This document shows, piece after piece, positions 28,279 through 35,064 of a stretch of 48,923 nucleotides of DNA (position 1 is the first letter of the stretch; each line of letters opens with the position of its first letter). The DNA comes from Phenylobacterium sp. (GTDB lineage Bacteria > Pseudomonadota > Alphaproteobacteria > Caulobacterales > Caulobacteraceae), in contig NZ_JAUXXE010000015.1 of NCBI RefSeq assembly GCF_030681155.1, positions 1 through 48,923 of the forward strand. Direction: 5' to 3'. The notes below the pieces were generated by a model. The model ran no database searches. It saw nothing but the letters and a program-made list of their open reading frames with translations, and was not told the origin of the DNA. Position numbers and translations under genes: made by a program.

Positions 28279-28986
28279 ATGGACATCCTTAAAGCCCTCT
28301 CTGTGTCCGACATGGTGGCCCTGGCGATCTTCGCGCTCGCCTGGATGGCCTATGAACCGCTGCTGCACGCGGTCGGCGGCAACAAGGGCGTGATCAACAC
28401 CGACATGACGGCGATCCGCGCGGCCTGGATGCGGACCATGGCGGCGCGCGAGAACAAGTTCATGGACGGCCAACTGCTGGGACACACCCTCAACTCAGCC
28501 TCGTTCTTCGCCTCCTCCAACCTGATCCTGATCGCGGCGGCGGCCGGGGTGCTGTTCGGCGGCGAAGGCGCCTTCCGCAGCGTGTCCAGCCTGATGGTCC
28601 TCAAGACCTCGTCGCGGCTGCTGTTCGAGGCCCAGATCGCGTTGGTCCTGCTGGCCCTGGCGCGCGGCCTGCTCGATTTCATCTGGGCCATCCGCCAGAT
28701 GAACTACTGCCTGGCCGTGATCGGCGCGGCGCCGGAAACCGACGACAAGGCCTTCCAGCGCGCCTATGGCGACACCGCCGCCCGGCTGCTCAATCCGGCG
28801 CTATCGTCGTTCAACCGGGGTGTTCGGGGATACTATTTCGCCCTCGCCGCCGCCGCATGGCTGTTTGGTCCGGCGGCCTTCATCCTCACCACCTTGGCGG
28901 CCATGACTCTGCTGTTCACGCGCCAGCGCCGGTCTCCCGCCGCGCGGGCGGTCGGCGATCTGCGGCGGATGCTGGAAAAGCTCTAG
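28279..28986 (+). CDS. DUF599 family membrane protein
   Basis: A 235-residue membrane protein of the DUF599 family. Hydrophobic segments lie near residues 10-30, 72-95, 112-135 and 185-220. Between them are the conserved-looking INTDMTAIRAAWMRTMAARENKFMDGQLLGHTLNSASFFASSNL (about 38-80) and LDFIWAIRQMNYCLAVIGAAPE (about 134-155). It starts five bases after the MFS stop, so they are likely cotranscribed. Its own stop shares CTAG with the convergent YjbR gene. No function is known to me. Confidence 0.85.
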   Translation: MDILKALSVSDMVALAIFALAWMAYEPLLHAVGGNKGVINTDMTAIRAAWMRTMAARENKFMDGQLLGHTLNSASFFASSNLILIAAAAGVLFGGEGAFRSVSSLMVLKTSSRLLFEAQIALVLLALARGLLDFIWAIRQMNYCLAVIGAAPETDDKAFQRAYGDTAARLLNPALSSFNRGVRGYYFALAAAAWLFGPAAFILTTLAAMTLLFTRQRRSPAARAVGDLRRMLEKL

Positions 28987-29321
28987 GCCAGGCCGAGCTC
29001 GGCCCGCAGCTTGCGGGTCAGTTTCGCCGCGATCAGTTCGTGGGACGTCGTGAGCCAGCTGACGGCCTCGTCGGGCGTAAAGCTAACGAGATCGACCAGC
29101 ACCCAATGGCCCTTGGCCAAGTACGGCGCTTGGCGGCCGGGGCCATCGTCGGTCAACACCATAAAGCCGATCTCAGTCACCTTGAACGATAGGCCGCCGG
29201 CCAGGCCGCAGATCGCAAACACCTTGCCGCCGACCTTGTAGACATCGGCCCCGCCCCACTGGACGACCTTCGTCGCAGCCGGCAGCGCCATCGCCACGGC
29301 CTCCACGTCCTCGCGGGTCAT
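28983..29321 (-). CDS. MmcQ/YjbR family protein
   Basis: A 112-residue small protein of the MmcQ/YjbR (CyaY-like fold) family. It begins [39 protein letters not shown], the usual N-terminus, and has the conserved [31 protein letters not shown] near the end. Members are often annotated DNA-binding on structural grounds; evidence is thin. It is convergent with DUF599, sharing the CTAG at their stops, and its start is close to the msrA end. Confidence 0.88.
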   Translation of the reverse strand: MTREDVEAVAMALPAATKVVQWGGADVYKVGGKVFAICGLAGGLSFKVTEIGFMVLTDDGPGRQAPYLAKGHWVLVDLVSFTPDEAVSWLTTSHELIAAKLTRKLRAELGLA

Positions 29322-29361
29322 GCCAGGCCGTTGTCCGCGCCGTAACGGAAGTGCTCCGACA

Positions 29362-30015
29362 TCAAGCCTGAACGCCCACGCCTATCGGGCAGGTCACGCC
29401 GGTGCCGCCGATCCCGCAATAGCCGTTCGGGTTCTTGGCCAGGTACTGCTGGTGATAGTCCTCGGCGAAGTAGAACTCCGGCGTCTCGGCGATCTCGGTG
29501 GTCACAGCGCCATAGCCCTTGTCCGACAGCGCCTGCTGGTAGGCCTGAAGCGAAGCCGCGGCCGCAGAGGCCTGGGCGTCATTGTGGACATAGATGCCCG
29601 AACGGTACTGGGTGCCGATGTCGTTACCCTGGCGCATGCCCTGGGTCGGGTCGTGGTTCTCCCAGAAGACCTTCAGCAAATCCTCATAGGTGACCACCCG
29701 CGGATCATAGACCACGCGCACCGCCTCGGTATGACCGGTGCGACCGCTGCACACCTCTGCATAGGTCGGGTTCGGGGTGATGCCGTTGACATAGCCCACG
29801 GCCGTCACCCAGACGCCGGGGACCACCCAGAACTTGCGCTCCACGCCCCAGAAGCAGCCCATCGCGAAGTCGGCGATCTCCAGGCCGTCCGGATAGGGAC
29901 CCTTCAATGGCCGACCATTGATGAAATGGGTCTCTGCGGTGGGCAGCGGGTTAGAGCGGCCCGGCAGGGCGGTGTCGATGGTCGGAAGGTCGAGGTTCTT
30001 TTTGGCGAAGAGCAT
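29362..30015 (-). CDS. msrA: Peptide-methionine (S)-S-oxide reductase MsrA
   Basis: A 217-residue MsrA, repairing methionine-S-sulfoxide in proteins and free methionine. I start at ATG 30015 ([20 protein letters not shown]); the upstream open frame to 30084 is not typical. The catalytic cysteine is C54 in MGCFWGVE. The resolving pair is C200 and C209 in [14 protein letters not shown], so this is the three-cysteine type recycled by thioredoxin. [33 protein letters not shown] and the EDYHQQYL motif are intact. No MsrB is nearby. Confidence 0.95.
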   Translation of the reverse strand: MLFAKKNLDLPTIDTALPGRSNPLPTAETHFINGRPLKGPYPDGLEIADFAMGCFWGVERKFWVVPGVWVTAVGYVNGITPNPTYAEVCSGRTGHTEAVRVVYDPRVVTYEDLLKVFWENHDPTQGMRQGNDIGTQYRSGIYVHNDAQASAAAASLQAYQQALSDKGYGAVTTEIAETPEFYFAEDYHQQYLAKNPNGYCGIGGTGVTCPIGVGVQA

Positions 30016-30180
30016 GGGGGCGCGCCTGATCGATGGGGTTTGGACCAGAACATAGGAGCCCCGGCCGGCGAATGCACGCGCCACGCCGCCAAGCCCACCT
30101 CGCCGCAGCCCGCAACACCTTGCCAGGCAGGGCTTTGCGGTCGGAAATTGAAAAGCCTGTGCGTCGCGGCCTGACAGCGC

Positions 30181-30208
30181 TTGCTCGCGAGGACTTCATG
30201 AGTATATT
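30181..30208 (+). promoter_or_regulatory. Candidate tRNA-Ser promoter
   Basis: TTGCTC (30181-30186) and TATATT (30203-30208) with a 16-base gap lie 42 bases before the mature tRNA 5' end, a usual distance for a tRNA transcript with a short leader. Confidence 0.5.
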
Positions 30209-30250
30209 GCGCGCCTTCCGCGAGGGGTCTCACCGCCTCTCAGGGCCTGT

Positions 30251-30340
30251 GGTGAGGTGGCGGAGTGGTCGATCGCGCACGCTTGGAAAGCGTGTTTACG
30301 GGAAACCGTAACGAGGGTTCGAATCCCTCTCTCACCGCCA
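30251..30340 (+). tRNA. tRNA-Ser (GGA)
   Basis: A 90-base class II tRNA. The acceptor arm GGTGAGG pairs with TCTCACC, followed by discriminator G and an encoded CCA. The anticodon arm is CACGC-TTGGAAA-GCGTG with anticodon GGA at 30285-30287 (reads UCC and UCU). The long variable arm TTACGG-GAAA-CCGTAA and the T arm GAGGG-TTCGAAT-CCCTC are perfect. Serine identity rests on the long variable arm and the anticodon. Confidence 0.97.
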
Positions 30341-30566
30341 ACACCTTTCGATAATCCACTCGCCTGATTTCGAGGTTGGAACTCTGGGGGCCACGGCTCC
30401 TGGCGCGCACATCTTTGGAATCACCTCTTGGGCTACTCCAGCGAGGACGATGTTGCGGACCTTATCGTTTAGGCGGCAGCAGCCACCTCTGACGACAATC
30501 GCGAGGACACTTAGCGCGGTCTCCTTTTGTTCTTTTCTCCTGGAAACCGTCAAGCTACGATCGGTC
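30341..30566. other. Gene-free stretch after tRNA-Ser
   Basis: 226 bases, less GC-rich than the surroundings. No terminator, RNA gene or convincing reading frame was seen. No copy of the tRNA 3' end was found in or beyond it, so there is no sign of an integrated island with attachment sites. Confidence 0.4.
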
Positions 30567-31049
30567 ATGGACATGCTGATTGATACGTCTGACCTCCCCT
30601 TCGGTCGTGATCTCGACTACGAGAGCGCCGACGAGGTCGAGCAGTTGGATGCTCTAGCGGCAGAGGCAAAAGCGTTCGTCCAGAACGACAGCTTCGCGCG
30701 AATTTCGAAGCTCACGCTCGCTTTCGGCGTAGTGCCCATTCTTGGGCTCTTTCTGGTCCGTTTCGAGAATCCCCGAAAACCTGAAGACACGGAACGGTGG
30801 GCGGTGGTCGGTGACCTGCCCTCTATGCATTTTGAAACGGACGATACTCCGACGCCGGCCCTCGCCTTACGCCTCTACTGCGCAATCGCGCAGGACTGGG
30901 CCGACAACGTCATTGCTGGCCGCGACCTGTCAGACAGCTACCCAATCGAGGTAGCGCCGACGCCCGAACACGCCGAGATGCTGCTTGGCCGCATCGCCTT
31001 CATTCGGCAAGAGGTTATCCCTCTCGCTGAGCCGCGCACCGGCCCGTAG
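30567..31049 (+). CDS. Hypothetical protein, 160 aa
   Basis: I do not recognise this protein. The likely start is ATG 30567 (MDMLIDTSDLPFGRDLDYES); the frame is open to 30450 but that part reads as noise. The N-terminal third is acidic (DEVEQLDALAAEAKAFV), then comes a hydrophobic stretch LTLAFGVVPILGLFLVRF (about 49-66), which may be a buried strand rather than a membrane helix, then a domain with WAVVGDLPSMHFETDDTPTPALAL and HAEMLLGRIAFIRQEVIPLAEP at the end. Base composition is lower in GC than nearby genes, hinting at later arrival. It follows tRNA-Ser in the same direction. Confidence 0.7.
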   Translation: MDMLIDTSDLPFGRDLDYESADEVEQLDALAAEAKAFVQNDSFARISKLTLAFGVVPILGLFLVRFENPRKPEDTERWAVVGDLPSMHFETDDTPTPALALRLYCAIAQDWADNVIAGRDLSDSYPIEVAPTPEHAEMLLGRIAFIRQEVIPLAEPRTGP

Positions 31050-31211
31050 GAACCTGCTGGCTGGGGCGCCGACCGGCGGATAAAGCCGTGCGTTTCCGCC
31101 GCCACCGCGACGGCCTTCCAACTCACATCCGGAGTTGTCCGCCTAACCCTGGCGGCCCACGCAGCAATCTGTCACCAAATGGCTCCTCAAAGCCGCTTGC
31201 GGGGACAGCCA

Positions 31212-33206
31212 ATGCGCGCCGAGGACAGACGGGTCGAACTGACCCTGCGGGGCGTGGCCCTGGGTTGCCTGATCACCGTCGTGTTCACGGCGGCCAATGT
31301 CTATCTGGGCCTGCGGGTGGGGCTGACCTTCGCCTCGTCCATCCCCGCCGCCGTGATCTCCATGGCCCTGCTGAGGGCGCTGAAGACCTCGACCATCTGG
31401 GAGAACAACATCGTCCAGACGGTAGCCTCGGCCGCCGGGACGCTGTCATCGATCATCTTCGTGCTGCCGGGCCTGGTGATGGTCGGCTGGTGGACCGGCT
31501 TCCCGTTCTGGACCTCGTTCTGGATCTGCGTGATCGGCGGGGTCCTGGGGGTGATGTACACCATCCCCCTGCGCCGGGCCCTGGTGACCAATTCCACCCT
31601 GCCCTATCCCGAAGGCCGCGCCGCGGCCGAGGTGCTGAAGGTCGGTTCGGCCTCTCGGGACGCCAGCGGCGGTGGCGAGGCCAAGGCCGGACTATGGGCG
31701 GTGCTGGTGGGATCCATCGCCTCGGCCGCCGTGGCCGCGGCGGTAGCGATGCGATTGCTGGCGGGCGAGATCGCCTATTGGTTCAAGCCCACCGCCACCA
31801 CCGCGACCGGCATGGCGGGCGGTCTGCAGCTGGCCCTACTGGGCGCGGGGCACCTGATGGGCATCGCGGTCGGCATGGCGATGCTGGCGGGCCTGATCAT
31901 CGCCTGGGGCGTGGCCGTGCCGGTCATGACCTATCTGCATCCCGTGGCCACGGGCAGCGCCGCCGAGATCGCCCAGGCGGCCTGGGCGCCCAATGTCCGC
32001 TTCATCGGCGCCGGCGCCATCGGGGCGGCGGCGATCTGGACGCTGGCCAAGTTGGCTGCGCCGGTCTGGGCGGGCCTGGCCTCCGCCATGCGTGCGTCAA
32101 GCATCCGCTCCAGCGGCCAGGGTGAAAGCCTGCCGCGCACCGAGCGCGACATCCCGATCTGGATCGTGGGCGCCACCATCCTTGGCAGCCTGGTCCCGCT
32201 GGCCGTGCTGTTCCACTCGTTCCTTTCGGCCGGGCCATTGGAGTCGATGCTGGCGCCGCTGATCGTCGGCGGGGTGCTCTACGTCGTCGTCGCCGGCTTC
32301 CTGGTCGCGGCGGTGTGCGGTTACATGGCCGGGCTGATCGGCTCGTCCAACAGTCCGGTGTCGGGCCTGGCCATCCTGTCGGTGCTGGGCGCGGCTCTAT
32401 TGCTGGTGGCGCTGGCGGCAAAGACGGTCGGCCCCACCGGCCATGCGGCGCTGGTCGCCTATGCCTTGTTCGTCACCGCCGTGCTGCTGAACGTCGCCAC
32501 CATCGCCAACGACAATCTGCAGGATCTGAAGACCGGCCAACTGGTCGACGCCACGCCTTGGAAGCAGCAGGTGGCGCTGATCATCGGGGTCGTGGCCGGG
32601 GCCTGCGTGATCCCGCCTATTCTCGACGTCCTGAACAAGGCCTTCGGCTTCGCCGGTGCCGCGAACCTCGACACCATTTCCGACCAGCCGCTGGCCGCGC
32701 CGCAGGCGGTGCTGATCTCGACCCTGGCCAAGGGCGTCATCCAGGGCGACCTGCCCTGGACCTATATCGGCGTCGGCGCCGTGCTCGGCCTGGCGCTGGT
32801 CGTGATCGACGAATTGCTGCGGCGCACGGGCAAGTACAGCCTGCCGCCGCTCGGCGTCGGCATCGCGATCTACCTGCCCGCCGCCGTGACCTTGCCGGTG
32901 GTGATCGGGGCGGTGATCGGCTGGACCTACGACCGCTGGGCGGCGAAGAAGCCGAACGGCGCGGCCGCCCAGCGGATGGGCGTGCTGCTGGCCTCCGGCT
33001 TCATCGTCGGGGAGAGCCTGTTCAACGTGGCGCTGGCCGGCTTCATCGTGGCGACCAACAATCCCTCGCCGATCGCGGTGGCCCCGGCCAGCTTCCCCGA
33101 GCAGTTCATGTGGGCGGGCGCCGGCGTCTTCGCCCTGATCGTGCTCGGCCTCTATCTCTGGACCGAGCTGAAGTCCCGCGACTTCCTGCTGATCGAGGCC
33201 GACTAG
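31212..33206 (+). CDS. OPT family oligopeptide transporter
   Basis: A 664-residue membrane protein of the OPT/YSL superfamily, whose members import peptides or metal chelates. I start at ATG 31212 with GGGGA eight bases upstream. About 15 hydrophobic segments are visible. VTNSTLPYPEGRAAAEVLKVG (about 125-145) is the family's conserved pattern, as are GLIGSSNSPVSGLAI (about 376-390) and GVGIAIYLPAAVTLPVVIGAVIGW near 552-575. It stands alone; no peptidase or chelator gene is nearby. The stop shares CTAG with the convergent DUF2188 gene. Substrate unknown. Confidence 0.93.
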   Translation: MRAEDRRVELTLRGVALGCLITVVFTAANVYLGLRVGLTFASSIPAAVISMALLRALKTSTIWENNIVQTVASAAGTLSSIIFVLPGLVMVGWWTGFPFWTSFWICVIGGVLGVMYTIPLRRALVTNSTLPYPEGRAAAEVLKVGSASRDASGGGEAKAGLWAVLVGSIASAAVAAAVAMRLLAGEIAYWFKPTATTATGMAGGLQLALLGAGHLMGIAVGMAMLAGLIIAWGVAVPVMTYLHPVATGSAAEIAQAAWAPNVRFIGAGAIGAAAIWTLAKLAAPVWAGLASAMRASSIRSSGQGESLPRTERDIPIWIVGATILGSLVPLAVLFHSFLSAGPLESMLAPLIVGGVLYVVVAGFLVAAVCGYMAGLIGSSNSPVSGLAILSVLGAALLLVALAAKTVGPTGHAALVAYALFVTAVLLNVATIANDNLQDLKTGQLVDATPWKQQVALIIGVVAGACVIPPILDVLNKAFGFAGAANLDTISDQPLAAPQAVLISTLAKGVIQGDLPWTYIGVGAVLGLALVVIDELLRRTGKYSLPPLGVGIAIYLPAAVTLPVVIGAVIGWTYDRWAAKKPNGAAAQRMGVLLASGFIVGESLFNVALAGFIVATNNPSPIAVAPASFPEQFMWAGAGVFALIVLGLYLWTELKSRDFLLIEAD

Positions 33207-33442
33207 TCCTCGACGTCGGCCTCCGGCCGGTCGTCGCCGGACGAGACCTCGGCGTGCCAACGCCCTTTCTCGTCCTCATATTCGATGCTGGTCGTCGTGC
33301 CCGGCCGCACCTGCTCGCGCGCGGCCGTGTGGGCCGCGTGCGAAGCCGCATCGTGGCTGGCGAAGGTTTCCGAATAGGTGTCGCCGACCTTGTAGGCCCA
33401 GCCACCGTCGTGTTCGACAATCTCGTACTTCACCGCAGACAT
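33203..33442 (-). CDS. DUF2188 family protein
   Basis: A 79-residue hydrophilic protein of the DUF2188 family. The pattern HDGGWAYKVGDTYSETFASHDAASHAAHTAAREQ (about 11-44) is the family core: a small beta-sheet followed by a helix. It is followed by IEYEDEKGRWHAE and an acidic tail. Members are small and stress-linked in some species, but the function is not known. It is convergent with the OPT gene, sharing the stop bases, and 90 bases from the PepSY gene, which is upstream on the same strand. Confidence 0.85.
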   Translation of the reverse strand: MSAVKYEIVEHDGGWAYKVGDTYSETFASHDAASHAAHTAAREQVRPGTTTSIEYEDEKGRWHAEVSSGDDRPEADVED

Positions 33443-33531
33443 GGCCGCTCCGCTTTCCTGGGACGCCTAGCCTGCAAGAAGGCTCGCGCTTGAGCCGACT
33501 TGCAAGCGGCGCCGCAGAAGCAGCCCGGCGA

Positions 33532-34269
33532 TCAGGCCTGCTTCTTGGTCTTGCGTTCGTCCCGGATGCGCTCGATCGGATCGAGCACATAGGCGAAGTC
33601 CTGGCGGCGGAAGCTGCGGAACAACAGGATCACGCCGCTGAGCGCCAGCCAGGTCACGCCGCTGCCGACCGTGATGATCAGCGGGTGATTGAAGCTCTCA
33701 CGCTTGGTGTAGTCCATGATGTGGATCATCCAGAAGATGTCCCATAGCCGCCAGGTGTTGTTGCGTCGCTCCAGCACCTCGCCGGTCGTCGTCGACAGCA
33801 GCAGGGTGGTCTGCTCCTTGTCGGCGAACTCTACGCGCCAAAGCGGTAGCGGCAGCGAACGGGTCTCCACGTCGCCTGTCTCGACCTTGCGGATCGAGGC
33901 CACCTTCTCAGGGCCGCTGAAGGCGGCGACCGCAAGCGCCGCGGCCTTCACCTCGTCGACGGCCACGGCCTGGCCGCTGACGGCGTCGATCAGCTTCACG
34001 CCGGTCGGCGTCGCCGCCTCATAGACGTAGCCCTCGCCGAGCGGCCTCAGCTTCAGCGCGTGGATGGGGCCACCGACCGCCTCGGCGACCCGAGCGAGCG
34101 TCACTGGCTCGGCGGGCGCGATGGCGGGAACCGGCGCGCGGACCGACGGCTCACCCGAGACCTTGTGGTGGTCTAGCAGGGCCATCATCGCGCCGCTGAC
34201 CGACCAGAGGAGGAACTGCAGGCCCAGGATCAGGCCGAACCATTTGTGCAGGGTGCGGATCAGGAACAT
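33532..34269 (-). CDS. PepSY-type membrane protein (second of pair)
   Basis: A 245-residue membrane protein with an N-terminal helix (FLIRTLHKWFGLILGLQFLLWSVSGAMMA), a large periplasmic part with PepSY-like folds and a C-terminal helix near 200-220, followed by the basic RIRDERKTKKQA. The WRLWDIFWMIHIMDYTKRESFNHPL motif (about 172-196) is shared with the upstream protein. ATG 34269 has GAGG five bases upstream; the seven-base gap to the previous gene points to one operon with the TonB receptor. Such proteins are linked to iron-siderophore reduction in the inner membrane; that role is inference here. Confidence 0.85.
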   Translation of the reverse strand: MFLIRTLHKWFGLILGLQFLLWSVSGAMMALLDHHKVSGEPSVRAPVPAIAPAEPVTLARVAEAVGGPIHALKLRPLGEGYVYEAATPTGVKLIDAVSGQAVAVDEVKAAALAVAAFSGPEKVASIRKVETGDVETRSLPLPLWRVEFADKEQTTLLLSTTTGEVLERRNNTWRLWDIFWMIHIMDYTKRESFNHPLIITVGSGVTWLALSGVILLFRSFRRQDFAYVLDPIERIRDERKTKKQA

Positions 34270-34276
34270 GGGGACC

Positions 34277-34981
34277 TCAGGCCGCGGCTTTTTTGCGCGC
34301 GCGGCGGCGGCGCCGGAAACTGTAGAGCAGGAGCCAGGCGCCGCTCGCCGAAGCGGCGACGGACATCCAGGTGGCGACACGCAGCAGCGTGTTGTTCATG
34401 TCGGTACGTTCTTCGTAGTCCATGATGTGGAACATCCAGACGAAGTCGAAGGTGCGCCAAAGATCGTGGCGCTTGGCCACCAGCTCGCCGGTCAGCGGCG
34501 AGATATAGAGGGTCGGCCGCCACAGACCGGCGAACTCGACGCGCCAGATCGGGACCGCCCGGTTCTTGATTTCGCTGGGCGCGACGTCGAGCAGCTCGAT
34601 CTTCTCGATGCCTCCGACGCCTGCATAATAGGATAGGGCGCGATCTCGCGCGCCGGCCTCGTCGATAGGCGACAGCAGCTCGCCGCTACGCGCATCGAAC
34701 AGCATGCGGCCAGGCACGGCGTCGACGACATAGACCGGCCGGCCAAGCTGGCTTTCCAGCTTCACCGAGCGCGTACCGCCCGGGATCAACGAACCAGGCT
34801 CGACCAGATCCTGCATGGCGATCGGCCGACGATCAGGCGCGCGCACCAGATGGTCGCCGTGGATCGTTTCGATGTGGATAGCGGTCATGTAGACGCCGCT
34901 GATCGTCCAGAACACGGCTTGGACGCCGATGATCAGGGCGAGCCACTTGTGGGTTTTTCGCGCCAGAGCTGGCAAGCGCAT
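34277..34981 (-). CDS. PepSY-type membrane protein (first of pair)
   Basis: A 234-residue membrane protein paralogous to the next one. It starts at ATG 34981 (MRLPALARKTHKWLALIIG) with GAGAGA upstream; a TTG five codons earlier is less likely. Helix one spans about 10-35 and the last helix about 203-222, followed by the very basic RRRRRARKKAAA. The periplasmic part holds PVYVVDAVPGRMLFDARSGELLSPIDEA, a PepSY-like hairpin, and WRTFDFVWMFHIMDYEERTDMNN, matching the second copy. It lies between the TonB-dependent receptor and its paralogue, on the same strand. Confidence 0.85.
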   Translation of the reverse strand: MRLPALARKTHKWLALIIGVQAVFWTISGVYMTAIHIETIHGDHLVRAPDRRPIAMQDLVEPGSLIPGGTRSVKLESQLGRPVYVVDAVPGRMLFDARSGELLSPIDEAGARDRALSYYAGVGGIEKIELLDVAPSEIKNRAVPIWRVEFAGLWRPTLYISPLTGELVAKRHDLWRTFDFVWMFHIMDYEERTDMNNTLLRVATWMSVAASASGAWLLLYSFRRRRRARKKAAA

Positions 34982-35064
34982 CTTGGTTTCTCTCAACGCG
35001 AAGCGTTTGAACGGTAGGTCGTCGGGCGGGAGTGGGGCCCCGCCCGACGCCTGGACAGCTGGCC

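Noticed and set aside
26883..28313. 476-codon minus-strand open frame opposite the MHS transporter
   Set aside because: Composition is Gly/Gln/Asp/Arg-rich without domains, and the plus strand is a clear transporter.
30228..30340. TCTCACCGCC occurs before tRNA-Ser (30228-30237) and at its 3' end
   Set aside because: Only ten bases, on the wrong side for an integration at the tRNA 3' end, and no integrase nearby.
30332..30574. 80-codon minus-strand frame ending inside tRNA-Ser
   Set aside because: Overlaps the tRNA 3' end, has no family features, and lies in a stretch with no sign of coding bias.
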